From Thermosynechococcaceae cyanobacterium YX3bin19 (lineage in GTDB: Bacteria > Cyanobacteriota > Cyanobacteriia > Thermosynechococcales > Thermosynechococcaceae): a stretch of DNA of 47,265 nucleotides. Numbering within the stretch: the stretch's first letter is position 1; each line of letters begins with the position of its first letter. Positions 21,422-30,305 of this stretch are shown one piece after another. The position numbers were made by a program, and so were the translations under genes. Location: assembly GCA_030447595.1 (NCBI GenBank), contig JAUJON010000022.1, forward strand, positions 1 through 47,265, given 5' to 3'. Below the pieces are notes generated by a model, which made no database searches, was not told the origin of the DNA, and worked only from the letters and a program-made list of their open reading frames with translations.

Positions 21422-21557
21422 GCCTCCACGCTAGCAGGAAACCGGAAATCAGACAAATGCTACCGAGCCTCAAGTGAAGAAGCTCGGTAGTCAGGTTCAG
21501 ATTAGGCATTGAGACTGGAGTTGGAGCACAAGACTCCGTTGAGCTAGGAGAATCTGA

Positions 21558-23048
21558 CTACTGCCCGGTTCCCTCTGTTGGTGCAGCATTAGGTCCAACA
21601 CCAGGTTGAGGCCCACTAGAGGCAGGGCCTGCCCTCCATCCTGGTGACTCCGGTGGGGTTGGAACGGTGCTCGGCCCTTCAGTAGGCGTCTCCTGGGGTC
21701 CAGATGTTCCAGGAGATTCAGGAAGTGCAGGTTCGTCCATTGCGGGTGACTCAGTGGAGTCGGCTCAGGAAAAGGAGCCTGCTGCTGCTGAGCGTCAGGG
21801 GCGGGTGACTCCATGGGCATGGGTTCAGGAGAAGGAGACTCAGTAGGTGTGGGCTCCTCTCCAGTTCCCGCTGCTGGTGCAGCATTGGGGCCAACCCAGG
21901 CTGAGCTCCGCTAGAGGCAGGTGCTTCTGTAGCAGGTGCTGCAGCTTCACCGCCTGAAGGAGATTCAGCTTGCTCGGCTCGGACAAATCCACCTGGGTTG
22001 ATCCGGACGTTGGCACAGGCAATCCCAGAAGCTGGGTCCTGATTGGCGTGGATATTTAGATAACCAATATCTTCCAGGGGAACTGGGCTGGGCAGCTGAA
22101 TGGGACTACTGGCAGAACCAATAATAGCGACACCGTTGGCAGTCGTTTGCAGGGGAGCAATGTCATTTAAGGGAAGCAGAATGCCGCCTGCAGCCTCATC
22201 TTCTAAAACAGCTTTATCACCTTCGCAGCTTGTAGGAGTTCCCTCATTCTCCATTATGAAAGTGGTAGGGCAGCGTCTGGTTTTGGGGTAATCCACCCAG
22301 TGTGAAGTAGTAGCCTGTAACCTGGTCATCCGCATTAACGATTAGACGACCACTGCCAATGACTTGACTGAACCGCTCTGGATTATCTGCAATCTCGGCA
22401 GTCTCAGCTTCCTCCGCTGAACTGACGAAGGACAATGTTCTCTTCACGAATCTCGGTAGATTCAGAAGTCGGAGACTCAGTGGGCGCTGGTGAAGGTGAC
22501 TCAGTCGGAGTTGGCTCGGGAAAGGGAGCCTGCTGTTGCTGAGCATCAGGGGCTGCTCCAGGAGTTCCCTCCTGGCCTCCTTCAGGTGCTGGCGACTCAG
22601 GAAGTGCAGGTTCATCCGTTGCGGGTGACTCAGTCGGAGTCGGCTCGGGAAAGGGAGCCTGCTGTTGCTGAGCATCAGGGGCTGCTCCAGGAGTTCCCTC
22701 CTGGCCTCCTTCAGGTGCTGGCGACTCAGGAAGTGCAGGTTCATCCGTTGCGGGTGACTCAGTCGGAGTCGGCTCAGGAAAAGGAGCCTGCTGAGCATCA
22801 GGCGCAGCATTTGGTCCTTGAGTATCAACCCCAGGAGACGCACCGCCAGGGGGAGCTTCAGTTTGAGCCAAGATTGTTGGTGTAACCTGTCCTTTAGACG
22901 CAGCCCGTCCGCTAGACTCAGATCGACCTTCAGCAATTACGGCAGGACCACCAAACAAGACCATCGCTAAAGCGCCACTCAGACTTAGCCAAGAGGCTAA
23001 TCTTGCTTTTCGGCCAACTTTTAAACGGAATTTCCCTTTTACAGTCAT
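21558..23048 (-). CDS. Secreted proline-rich repeat protein with a CHRD-like domain (frameshifted)
   Basis: Start ATG 23048 (MTVKGKFRLKVGRK) is set by AGGAGA four bases upstream, in preference to two ATGs just before it. Residues about 16-40 are a signal peptide (LSLSGALAMVLFGGPAVIA). A Pro/Glu/Ala-rich region follows with tandem 43-residue units containing PFPEPTPTESPATDEPALP. Then comes a folded domain: SGRLIVNADDQVTGYYFTLG, LPYHFHNGE, SCEGDKAVLEDEAAGGILLP, LNDIAPLQTTANGVAIIG and IGYLNIHANQDPASGIACAN, which resembles CHRD-type domains. A second Pro-rich region ends at the stop at 21558. Frame changes lie near 22440, 22255, 21890 and 21750. Function unknown; cell-surface or periplasmic location is likely. 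Confidence 0.65.
22501..22829. repeat. 129-bp tandem repeat, about 2.5 copies
   Basis: Units begin tcagtcggag at 22501, 22630 and 22759, period exactly 129 bp (43 codons). The first two copies are almost identical. The third is partial, with a six-base deletion in the CAG/Gln run. Degenerate relatives occur at about 21750-21860. The repeats encode the Pro/Glu-rich linker of the secreted protein and are a likely site of misassembly or slippage. Confidence 0.9.
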
Positions 23049-23226
23049 ACTTCTCCTCATCATTTAATCGATTATTTAGGAACTTGAACAAACTTTGGAG
23101 ATTCAAGCAGCCTTCCGGTCAAAACACCGTTGTCATGGCAAAGGTTAAAAACCCCTCGGGTAACAATAGCACATAGCATTAATCTGCTAAGATGCCACGT
23201 TTTTTGTAACTTTGTAATTTAGTACT

Positions 23227-24429
23227 ATGACCCATGTCTCCTCTGCTCATATCTCCCTAAAGCAGCATCGGCAGCATTTTCCTGCACTAGGTAATAAAAC
23301 TTATTTTAACTATGGAGGTCAAGGTCCCTTACCCCAACCTGCTCAACAAGCGATTCAGCAAGCCTATGACTATGTGCAGCAGCAGGGTCCTTTCTCTGGA
23401 CGGGCTAATGCCTGGGTCACTCAACAAGTTGACCAGACACGACTGGCGATCGCTACAGAATTAGGGGTTTCACCGGCAACTATTACCTTAACTGAGGCGG
23501 TATCTACAGGCTGCAACATTGCTCTCTGGGGAATTGATTGGCAGGCTGGCGATCATCTCCTGCTGTCAGACTGTGAGCATCCAGGGATTATTGCGGCAGC
23601 GCAGCAGATCAGCCGCCGTTACAATGTCGAAGTGTCTAGCTGTCCTTTAATGGCTACCCTAAACGCAGGAGACCCAGCAGCGGTTGTAGCTCAACACCTG
23701 CGGTCTAGAACACGCTTAGTGGTCCTGAGTCATATTTTTTGGAACACTGGACAAGTCCTACCTTTAGCTGAAATTATTGCCGCTTGTCGTCACCACCCCA
23801 CTTGCACTTATCCTCCTGCAGTTTTAGTCGATGCTGCCCAATCTGTCGGGGTCCTACCTCTCAACCTAGCGGAGTTAGACGCTGACTTTTATGCCTTTAC
23901 TGGGCACAAGTGGTGGTGTGGTCCTGAAGGGGTAGGCGGCCTCTATATCCGGCCTGAAGCTTTAGAGGGTTTGCAGCCGACCTTTATAGGCTGGCGAGGG
24001 ATTACAACCGATAGTGCAGGGGAACCGACAAACTGGCAGCCGGATGGTCGCCGGTTTGAAATTGCCACCTCAGCATTTCCCCTCAGCGCTGGCTTGAGAG
24101 CCGCGATCGCTCTGCATCAACAGTGGGGTACGGCCCAAGCACGCTACCAGAGGATTCTCCAGTTAAGCCAGCAGCTATGGCAACATCTAAGTGAACTGCC
24201 TGAAGTCAACTGTTTGCGGACCTCCCCGCCTGAGTCTGGTCTGGTTTCGTTTCAAATTCAAGGAAAAGCTCATCGACAGCTAGTTCAGTTCTTAGAGGAG
24301 CGGCAAATCTTTACCCGGCTGATCCTCAGTCCTAACTGTGTTCGGGCCTGCGTTCACTACTTTACTCTGGAAGTAGAACTGCATCAGCTAACCGCAGCGA
24401 TCGCAGAGTTTTGTCATTCCTCGGTTTAA
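23227..24429 (+). CDS. L-cysteine/cystine C-S lyase, C-DES type (PLP-dependent)
   Basis: Fold-type I class V aminotransferase family. It closely resembles the Synechocystis cystine lyase C-DES as I remember that sequence: YFNYGGQGPLPQ near residue 27, CNIALWGIDWQAGD, DCEHPGIIA, VDAAQSVGVLPLNL and FYAFTGHKWWCGPEGVGGLY, with K228 as the PLP lysine and D202 pairing the pyridine nitrogen. C-DES releases persulfide sulfur from cystine and can supply Fe-S cluster assembly in vitro. 400 residues, full length. It starts with ATG 23227 and diverges from the Pro-rich gene over a 178-base AT-rich region that must hold both promoters. Confidence 0.9.
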   Translation: MTHVSSAHISLKQHRQHFPALGNKTYFNYGGQGPLPQPAQQAIQQAYDYVQQQGPFSGRANAWVTQQVDQTRLAIATELGVSPATITLTEAVSTGCNIALWGIDWQAGDHLLLSDCEHPGIIAAAQQISRRYNVEVSSCPLMATLNAGDPAAVVAQHLRSRTRLVVLSHIFWNTGQVLPLAEIIAACRHHPTCTYPPAVLVDAAQSVGVLPLNLAELDADFYAFTGHKWWCGPEGVGGLYIRPEALEGLQPTFIGWRGITTDSAGEPTNWQPDGRRFEIATSAFPLSAGLRAAIALHQQWGTAQARYQRILQLSQQLWQHLSELPEVNCLRTSPPESGLVSFQIQGKAHRQLVQFLEERQIFTRLILSPNCVRACVHYFTLEVELHQLTAAIAEFCHSSV

Positions 24430-24552
24430 AGCAATTCGTTCAACTGCTGCGTTCCAGCAGTCGGATCATCAATCCGGAGAGTCTGAGAGCTTGTCAAAGG
24501 CTCTCTCCACCATGGCGGTAGAATAAAGCAGTAACGCCTCGACAATTCTTTT

Positions 24553-24981
24553 ATGGCAAGAGGTCTACTTTGGTTACCTCTACTAGTATTATTCTTCTGG
24601 CTAGCCTGGGCTGGCTGGAACGAGTATCAGAAGGTTGAAGCCTATCGAGTATGGGCACAGCAGTTTGAGCAGGCCAAGTACGATATTTACTCAGTCTTAG
24701 GTCAGACAGGTGATCGGTTGACCTGGGGTAAGCCCACCCGCAAAGGCCCCAGCAATTTAGCCACTTTTTCATTGCAGCAGGTTCAGTCCATTCATTTGCA
24801 AGTGAATGATCTGCCAGTCGATCCAGAAGCCCCACCGCAAAGAGGCCGGGCAGCACTTAAGTTCCAGTTCATTGATGCAACGTCACTGCAAATTCCCTTT
24901 ACTGAAATTCCCCTGGCGGCCCGCTGGGCTAAACATCTACTAAGGTGTTTACAGTCGGTGCGATCCGCAAAAAGCGTGTAG
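24553..24981 (+). CDS. Membrane-anchored conserved protein, function unknown
   Basis: A 142-residue protein. Residues 4-22 (GLLWLPLLVLFFWLAWAGW) form one N-terminal transmembrane helix. The rest is soluble, with a repeated W/Y pattern (YDIYSVLGQTGDRLTWGKPT) and a beta-rich middle (VQSIHLQVNDLP, RAALKFQFIDATSLQIPF). Proteins of this form occur in cyanobacteria next to nrdR or photosystem genes, but I recognise no function. It lies upstream of nrdR on the same strand, 131 bases away. Confidence 0.65.
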   Translation: MARGLLWLPLLVLFFWLAWAGWNEYQKVEAYRVWAQQFEQAKYDIYSVLGQTGDRLTWGKPTRKGPSNLATFSLQQVQSIHLQVNDLPVDPEAPPQRGRAALKFQFIDATSLQIPFTEIPLAARWAKHLLRCLQSVRSAKSV

Positions 24982-25112
24982 GTTATAATCCTGAAGCTAG
25001 AGGATGGTCCTAGGCCAATATTAGGGTAAGCTTTAGTAATCTCAGCGGTTTAGTCCTAACGCATTTAGATATCGGTAGAGCCAGCATTTAAGCCAGTTCT
25101 TGAAAACCTATC

Positions 25113-25667
25113 ATGCAATGCCCTTTTTGCCAGCACACTGATAGCCGCGTTCTCGAGTCGCGCTCTGCCGAAGCAGGTCGGAGCGTGCGGCGGCGCCGGG
25201 AATGCTTAAGATGCGATCGCCGCTTTACAACCTACGAGCGCATTGAGTTTGTGCCCATTACCGTCATTAAGCGAGATGGGCAAAGGGAGTCCTTTGACCC
25301 ATCCAAGCTACTGCGGGGTATTGTTCGAGCTTGCGAAAAAACGGGTATTTCTGCTGTACGGCTGGAAGCTTTGGTGGATGACATTGAAGCTGAACTCCAG
25401 CAGCGGGCGATTCGGGAAGTTACCAGCAATGAAATTGGCGAAACGGTGCTACGGAAGCTGCAGTTGTTGAGCGAAGTTGCCTACGTTCGTTTTGCTTCGG
25501 TTTACCGTCAGTTTCAGGGCATCCGGGATTTTGTCGATGAGCTTAACTCTCTTAGAGAGCGTGTAAGTCAGCCTAATTCGGAAGAACCGGCACGATCTCG
25601 GCTAGAAGAATCCTCAAACAGGACCGAAGAAGACCGATCTCAGCTGATGACCCAGTTAATCAGTTAG
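25113..25667 (+). CDS. nrdR: Transcriptional repressor NrdR
   Basis: Zinc-ribbon and ATP-cone regulator of ribonucleotide reductase genes, sensing dATP/ATP. The zinc ligands are C3, C6, C31 and C34 (MQCPFCQ and [14 protein letters not shown]). The ATP-cone begins at [19 protein letters not shown]. The family-typical [21 protein letters not shown] follows at about residues 125-145. The C-terminal 35 residues are charged and low in complexity. 184 residues. No NrdR box was identified within this window. Confidence 0.95.
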   Translation: MQCPFCQHTDSRVLESRSAEAGRSVRRRRECLRCDRRFTTYERIEFVPITVIKRDGQRESFDPSKLLRGIVRACEKTGISAVRLEALVDDIEAELQQRAIREVTSNEIGETVLRKLQLLSEVAYVRFASVYRQFQGIRDFVDELNSLRERVSQPNSEEPARSRLEESSNRTEEDRSQLMTQLIS

Positions 25668-25800
25668 CGCTGAAATACCTCGAGCTGGGCTGGCGTTAGG
25701 AATAGGTTCTTCTTAAGAGAGTTACGATAAGTTCTTAAAGTGTTTTCAGCTAGCCTGGTTAAGCTATGATGTAATTCCTAAGTCTGCAACAAGCAGTCAT

Positions 25801-25849
25801 TGGAGGGGTGTCACTATGTCAATGGCCCTAGTTAGTCATTGAGAGACAT
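25801..25849 (+). promoter_or_regulatory. Upstream ORF and hairpin in the rpsA leader
   Basis: GGAGGGG at 25802-25808 lies seven bases before ATG 25816, which opens an eight-codon ORF MSMALVSH ending with TGA at 25840-25842. TCAATG (25819-25824) and CATTGA (25837-25842) can pair, with ATG/CAT outside, so start and stop codons lie in one hairpin. The rpsA start is 58 bases after the uORF stop. A role in translational control of S1 is inference. Confidence 0.45.
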
Positions 25850-25899
25850 CGCCAGGTAGATGCAACCGATACGGAGAGAACAACCAGGAACCGATTAGC

Positions 25900-26871
25900 A
25901 TGGTCAATCAGGAAATAAACGTCTCAGACATTGGCTTCACTCATGAAGATTTTGCTGCCTTGCTCGACAAATACGATTATCACTTCAATCCTGGTGATGT
26001 AGTTGCCGGGACCGTATTTAGTCTAGAGCCTAGGGGTGCTCTGATTGACATTGGTGCTAAAACGGCTGCTTATATTCCGATTCAGGAAATGTCGATTAAC
26101 CGAATTGATAACCCTGAGGAAGTGCTGCAGTCTAACGAAACCCGTGAATTTTTCATCTTAACCGACGAAAATGAAGACGGGCAGCTTACCCTATCCATCC
26201 GTCGTATTGAGTACATGCGAGCCTGGGAGCGTGTACGCCAACTTCAGACAGAGGATGCCACAGTACGCTCAGGGGTATTTGCTACCAATCGCGGCGGTGC
26301 TTTGGTAAGAATCGAGGGACTGCGTGGCTTTATTCCGGGTTCGCATATCAGCACCCGGACTGCCAAGGAAGAATTAGTTGGTGAAGAGCTACCCCTGAAG
26401 TTTTTAGAGGTAGATGAAGAGCGAAATCGTCTTGTCCTTAGCCATCGTCGGGCACTGGTTGAGCGTAAGATGAATAAACTTGAAGTTGGCGAAGTTGTGA
26501 TCGGTGCAGTTCGTGGGATTAAGCCCTACGGTGCCTTCATTGATATCGGCGGCGTCAGTGGTCTACTGCATATTTCTGAGATTTCTCACGATCACATTGA
26601 AACGCCTCACAGCGTTTTCAAGGTTAATGATGAAGTCAAAGTAATGATCATTGACTTAGATGCTGAGCGAGGTCGGATTTCTCTATCTACCAAACAATTG
26701 GAGCCTGAGCCAGGAGATATGGTCAAAGATCCGCAGATTGTCTATGACAATGCTGAGGAAATGGCCGTTAAGTACCGGGAACAAATGCTAGCAGCGCAGC
26801 AAGAGAGCAGTAGTGACTTAGGAACGGAACCGCAATCGGTAGAACAAGAGTTGCCTCCCGCAGTGGTTTAA
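25900..26871 (+). CDS. rpsA: 30S ribosomal protein S1, three-domain cyanobacterial type
   Basis: RNA-binding ribosomal protein for mRNA recruitment. Three S1 domains are visible: [20 protein letters not shown] (residue about 30), [20 protein letters not shown] (about 123) and [20 protein letters not shown] (about 192) with [15 protein letters not shown]. The C-terminus is acidic and Gln-rich. 323 residues, matching Rps1A of cyanobacteria rather than the six-domain proteobacterial form. The long leader (25668-25899) carries the uORF described separately. pdxA follows after about 40 bases. Confidence 0.95.
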   Translation: MVNQEINVSDIGFTHEDFAALLDKYDYHFNPGDVVAGTVFSLEPRGALIDIGAKTAAYIPIQEMSINRIDNPEEVLQSNETREFFILTDENEDGQLTLSIRRIEYMRAWERVRQLQTEDATVRSGVFATNRGGALVRIEGLRGFIPGSHISTRTAKEELVGEELPLKFLEVDEERNRLVLSHRRALVERKMNKLEVGEVVIGAVRGIKPYGAFIDIGGVSGLLHISEISHDHIETPHSVFKVNDEVKVMIIDLDAERGRISLSTKQLEPEPGDMVKDPQIVYDNAEEMAVKYREQMLAAQQESSSDLGTEPQSVEQELPPAVV

Positions 26872-26912
26872 CCTTGCTAGTCACTATTAGTAAAGCTTCC
26901 CCCACTGTTAGC

Positions 26913-27953
26913 ATGCCTCGTCTAGCAATTACCATAGGAGATCCTGCTGGGATCGGACCGGAAATTGTGCTGAAAGCACTTGCCGACCCAGAAGCCGCTC
27001 AAGGCTGTGAAATTACGGTCTTTGGAAGTCATAGCCTGCTTAACCAGAACTATACCCGCCTGCGTCACCAGGGCTTTACCCTTACAGATCCGGAGCAATT
27101 GTCAGTCTGGGATATTGACCTAAACTGGCAATCGCTTGCACTTGGAGTTGGTAATGTAGCAAGTGGTGCAGCTAGCTTTGCCTACCTTGATCAGGCAGTC
27201 GCTCAAACTCTAGCTGGCAAGTTTGATGCCGTTGTTACCGCACCCATTGCTAAATCTGCCTGGAAGTCTGCAGGTCATCATTATTCGGGTCAAACAGAGT
27301 TATTGGCGGAACGTGCAGGAGCTAGAGTGGGAATGCTGTTTGTTGCCCATTCACCCTATACGGGTTGGACGCTGCGAACTCTGCTGGCTACCACTCATAT
27401 TCCCCTCCGTCAGGTTGCTGACACCTTGACCCCGAAGTTGCTGTCGGCAAAACTAGATTTGCTTGTCAACTGCTTGGATCAAGATTTTGGGATTCAAACT
27501 CCCCGGATTGCGATCGCGGGCTTGAATCCCCATAGTGGCGAACAGGGGCAGCTCGGTACTGAAGAGCAAGAGTGGCTAGTTCCCTGGCTGAAGCAAGAGC
27601 AATCCCGTCGGCCCCAAGTCTGTCTTGAAGGACCCGTCTCACCCGATACTCTCTGGGTTAAACCTGCTCAAGCATGGTGCGGTACTGGTCCTCAAACTCA
27701 GGCTGCTAAAGCCGTCCAAGGGCATGATGCTTATCTAGCCCTGTACCACGACCAGGGACTGATTCCCGTAAAGATTCTGGCCTTTGATCAAGCTGTTAAT
27801 ACCACTATCGGGCTGCCGTTTGTCCGTACTTCACCGGATCACGGAACAGCCTATGACATCGCTGGGCAGGGTATTGCCAATCCTAACAGCATGAAGGCGG
27901 CTATCCAGCTAGCTGCAACTCTAGTGCGACAACGAGTTGCCCTAAAAACCTAA
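26913..27953 (+). CDS. pdxA: 4-hydroxythreonine-4-phosphate dehydrogenase
   Basis: NAD-dependent enzyme of the DXP-dependent pyridoxal phosphate pathway. The start ATG 26913 gives [20 protein letters not shown], the family N-terminus; the frame is open from a TTG at 26874. The metal-binding histidines lie in [30 protein letters not shown] and [12 protein letters not shown]; the C-terminal [16 protein letters not shown] is also diagnostic. 346 residues. The presence of pdxA implies that the organism makes vitamin B6 by the DXP route, if pdxJ is present too, or uses PdxA otherwise; cyanobacteria commonly have both. Confidence 0.95.
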   Translation: MPRLAITIGDPAGIGPEIVLKALADPEAAQGCEITVFGSHSLLNQNYTRLRHQGFTLTDPEQLSVWDIDLNWQSLALGVGNVASGAASFAYLDQAVAQTLAGKFDAVVTAPIAKSAWKSAGHHYSGQTELLAERAGARVGMLFVAHSPYTGWTLRTLLATTHIPLRQVADTLTPKLLSAKLDLLVNCLDQDFGIQTPRIAIAGLNPHSGEQGQLGTEEQEWLVPWLKQEQSRRPQVCLEGPVSPDTLWVKPAQAWCGTGPQTQAAKAVQGHDAYLALYHDQGLIPVKILAFDQAVNTTIGLPFVRTSPDHGTAYDIAGQGIANPNSMKAAIQLAATLVRQRVALKT

Positions 27954-28012
27954 GCATTCTCAAATTTGAGGACGATTTTTAAGTAGTAACTCTGGTTTTG
28001 TGGGATACCTGA

Positions 28013-28366
28013 ATGGACTGCATTTGCCTCAGCGGAATTCGCAGCTATGGCTACACGGGTGTGTTGCCAGAAGAACAAGTATTAGGCCAATGGTTTGAGG
28101 TCAACTTAACCCTTTGGCTGGATCTGTCGCAGGCGGGCCGTAGCGATCGCCTGGAGGATACTTTGGACTACCGGGAAGTTATTACCGCGGTTCAACAGCT
28201 AATCAAAACCACTAAATTCAAATTACTGGAACGCTTAGCCACTGCGATCGCTGAGCGAGTGCTAGATTACCCAGTAGCGCAAGTACAAGTGCGTCTGACA
28301 AAACTGGCAGCCGCCATTCCTGACTTTGCTGGACATGTAACCGTGGAACTTACCAGAGGGCATTAA
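28013..28366 (+). CDS. folB: Dihydroneopterin aldolase
   Basis: Cleaves 7,8-dihydroneopterin to 6-hydroxymethyl-dihydropterin and glycolaldehyde in folate synthesis. 117 residues. MDCICLSGIRSYGYTGVLPEE has the family start, with the conserved Glu in PEE; LDYREVITAVQQLI and LLERLATAIAERVL follow; the C-terminal KLAAAIPDFAGHVTVEL carries the catalytic Lys region. It lies 59 bases downstream of pdxA on the same strand, possibly in one transcript. Confidence 0.93.
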   Translation: MDCICLSGIRSYGYTGVLPEEQVLGQWFEVNLTLWLDLSQAGRSDRLEDTLDYREVITAVQQLIKTTKFKLLERLATAIAERVLDYPVAQVQVRLTKLAAAIPDFAGHVTVELTRGH

Positions 28367-28636
28367 GTGTCAGAATTAATCAGTGGATTAACAAAATTTC
28401 CTATCTGCAAGGTACCCCTGGGAATAGCAACGTAATTGTTGAGAGAAGCTTCAGGCCAATCTACTGAGACTACTGTATGGCGTGGTGATCGCTTCAAGCA
28501 TCTACGGTAGGGACTAAGAAAGCGAGAAGGGCTTTCACAAGTCTTACCCCAATTATTAAGCTAAACCTAGCCCAAAATAATTAGGGATTTCGGGTCAGGT
28601 AGGCTAGAGCGGGCTTTCTAAAGCCTTAAAATCCAA

Positions 28637-28709
<73 letters not shown>

Positions 28710-28962
28710 ATGACAGCATGATAGTTAAGATTGTATCTATATCGCTGGTAGCCAAACAACCTATTCCTGGAGGGTGTGCTGGCACCGTAAGATTAGTTTA
28801 ATTTAGTGTAGGTTCTAGCTTCAGAATCATTAGCAGACTGTTTAGTTTAGACTGGATAAACAACGTTGAGCATAATGAAGTTAGCACTCTCACTGACATG
28901 GGTCGTTTATACTTCAACCTAATGGCTGGCGTCAACTCCTTTGATCCACGCAATTTTGTGGT

Positions 28963-30078
28963 ATGACTCGCAGTAAACTGTCCGACTCTGATAGGCAAAG
29001 CATTCTGGCCCTGTACCAGGAACCGTTAGAGACTACTTCAACTCTAGCTGAGCGTTACGGGGTGAGTAGCACAACAATTAGGCGGATTTTAAAGAGTAGT
29101 CTTTCACAGCAGGAGTACGAAGCTTTAACTAATCTTAAGCAGGCTGGAAGATTTCATTCCCCTAGTCCAGAGGAAAACACCATCCTTCTGCCGCCAGAGG
29201 TTGTGAACAACGACCAGATCACCGCGTTGAAGGAGGATTCAGACCAACCCAGCTTCCCTAAATTGCGAAAAGTTGAAACTGCTCCGGCTGCAGCGACTCA
29301 GGACAAACTTGAGGAACACCCTGTTGTGCATTCTAGAAGACGCTTGCGGAAGCGATCCTCAGCTGCCTCTACAAGCACCGTGAGTCAAACAGAGCCATCT
29401 AGCACTGTTACTTTAGTCGATACTGTTGTCAAGCTTGAAGAAACTCAGGAATTAGCAGAGCTAGTCTCAGCCGTGAGTCAAACAGAGCCATCTAGCACTG
29501 TTACAGTTGATACTGTTGTCAAGCTCGAAGAAGCTCAGGAACCAGCAGAGCTAGTCTCAAAGGACTATGACTCGCTCAGCTTGTACGATAGCGACGACCA
29601 GGCCGAGGACTTTAGTGAGCTAGAGGAAGAGCTAGACAACGGAATAGAAGATTTAGAAGATTCAAGCTTGGAAGATAGTTTGGAAGCAGAAGTTCAAGAT
29701 AGTTTTGATGAAAGGGCATCATACTTAGATAATCCCGTTAAAGCCGATTCTTTAGTCCGTGTGTTACCTCTGTCAGAGGCAGCATTTCCTGGTACTTATT
29801 ATTTAGTTATTGACCGCTTTGCAGACCTAATTACGCGTCCTCTTAAAGACTTTGGTGATTTAGGACGGTTCCCTTCAGAAGAGATTCAGGAGAAAACCTT
29901 ACCGGTCTTTGACAATCACCGCGTAGCCAGACGTTTTTCTAACCGCACTCAGCGGGTAATCAAGGTTCCCAATGGAAGTATGTTACAAAAGGTTTGTTCC
30001 CATCTCTATTCCAAAGGGATCACCCGTCTACTACTTAATGGTCAAGTTTATTCTCTATCTGGTCCATTGCTCCATTGA
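28963..30078 (+). CDS. Helix-turn-helix protein with acidic repeat linker, function unknown
   Basis: 371 residues. Residues about 8-46 form a homeodomain-like HTH (DRQSILALYQEPLETTSTLA then ERYGVSSTTIRRILKSS) as in transposase and resolvase DNA-binding parts. Residues about 135-200 hold two 30-residue tandem repeats (VSQTEPSSTVT, VDTVVKLEEAQEPAELVS). A strongly acidic stretch of about 60 residues follows. The C-terminal 100 residues are an apparently folded domain (LPLSEAAFPGTYYLVIDRFA, RRFSNRTQRVIKVPNGSMLQ). Proteins of this layout are known from cyanobacteria but have no assigned role, to my knowledge. A DNA-binding regulator is likely. The start ATG has no strong ribosome binding site. Confidence 0.75.
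   Translation: MTRSKLSDSDRQSILALYQEPLETTSTLAERYGVSSTTIRRILKSSLSQQEYEALTNLKQAGRFHSPSPEENTILLPPEVVNNDQITALKEDSDQPSFPKLRKVETAPAAATQDKLEEHPVVHSRRRLRKRSSAASTSTVSQTEPSSTVTLVDTVVKLEETQELAELVSAVSQTEPSSTVTVDTVVKLEEAQEPAELVSKDYDSLSLYDSDDQAEDFSELEEELDNGIEDLEDSSLEDSLEAEVQDSFDERASYLDNPVKADSLVRVLPLSEAAFPGTYYLVIDRFADLITRPLKDFGDLGRFPSEEIQEKTLPVFDNHRVARRFSNRTQRVIKVPNGSMLQKVCSHLYSKGITRLLLNGQVYSLSGPLLH
29378..29559 (+). repeat. Tandem 93/90-bp coding repeat in the HTH protein
   Basis: The unit beginning ccgtgagtcaaacagagcca occurs at 29378 (93 bp) and 29471 (about 90 bp; it lacks one codon in the VTLVD segment). Both copies are in frame. Confidence 0.85.
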
Positions 30079-30202
30079 AGGCTACCAGTCTATTCAGGGC
30101 CATTCCGTTTAAACCTTTCTAATCAATGGCGCATATTGCTTTAAGGCAACGTGTTTCCTATCGACAGGCCTTGGGATAAGCTCTCCGGCAGTGGAATTTA
30201 AC

Positions 30203-30232
30203 TTGCAAACATTTGCCCTATGACTGAATAAT
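30203..30232 (+). promoter_or_regulatory. Possible promoter of the sugar-nucleotide transferase gene
   Basis: TTGCAA (30203-30208) and AATAAT (30227-30232) are 18 bases apart, in a 227-base gap ahead of the gene starting at 30306. A fair sigma70-type match only. Confidence 0.3.
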
Positions 30233-30305
30233 ATATTTCACGAACTGCAGCGCCTGAGGCTTCCATGAACTCCGATCTTGATTTGAAACTATAAGAGACT
30301 CATTT

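Noticed and set aside
22501-22829. CRISPR-like array
   Set aside because: Units are contiguous 129-bp coding repeats with no spacers.
22490-22885. Plus-strand open frame of 131 codons over the 129-bp repeats
   Set aside because: It is the antisense of the Pro-rich repeat; the minus strand has signal peptide, ribosome binding site and domain evidence.
24982-25112. psbT or another very small photosystem gene ahead of nrdR, as in some cyanobacteria
   Set aside because: None of the frames gives the short hydrophobic peptide expected.
28376-28391. Terminator after folB (TTAATC/GATTAA stem)
   Set aside because: Six AT pairs only and no T-run; too weak to call.
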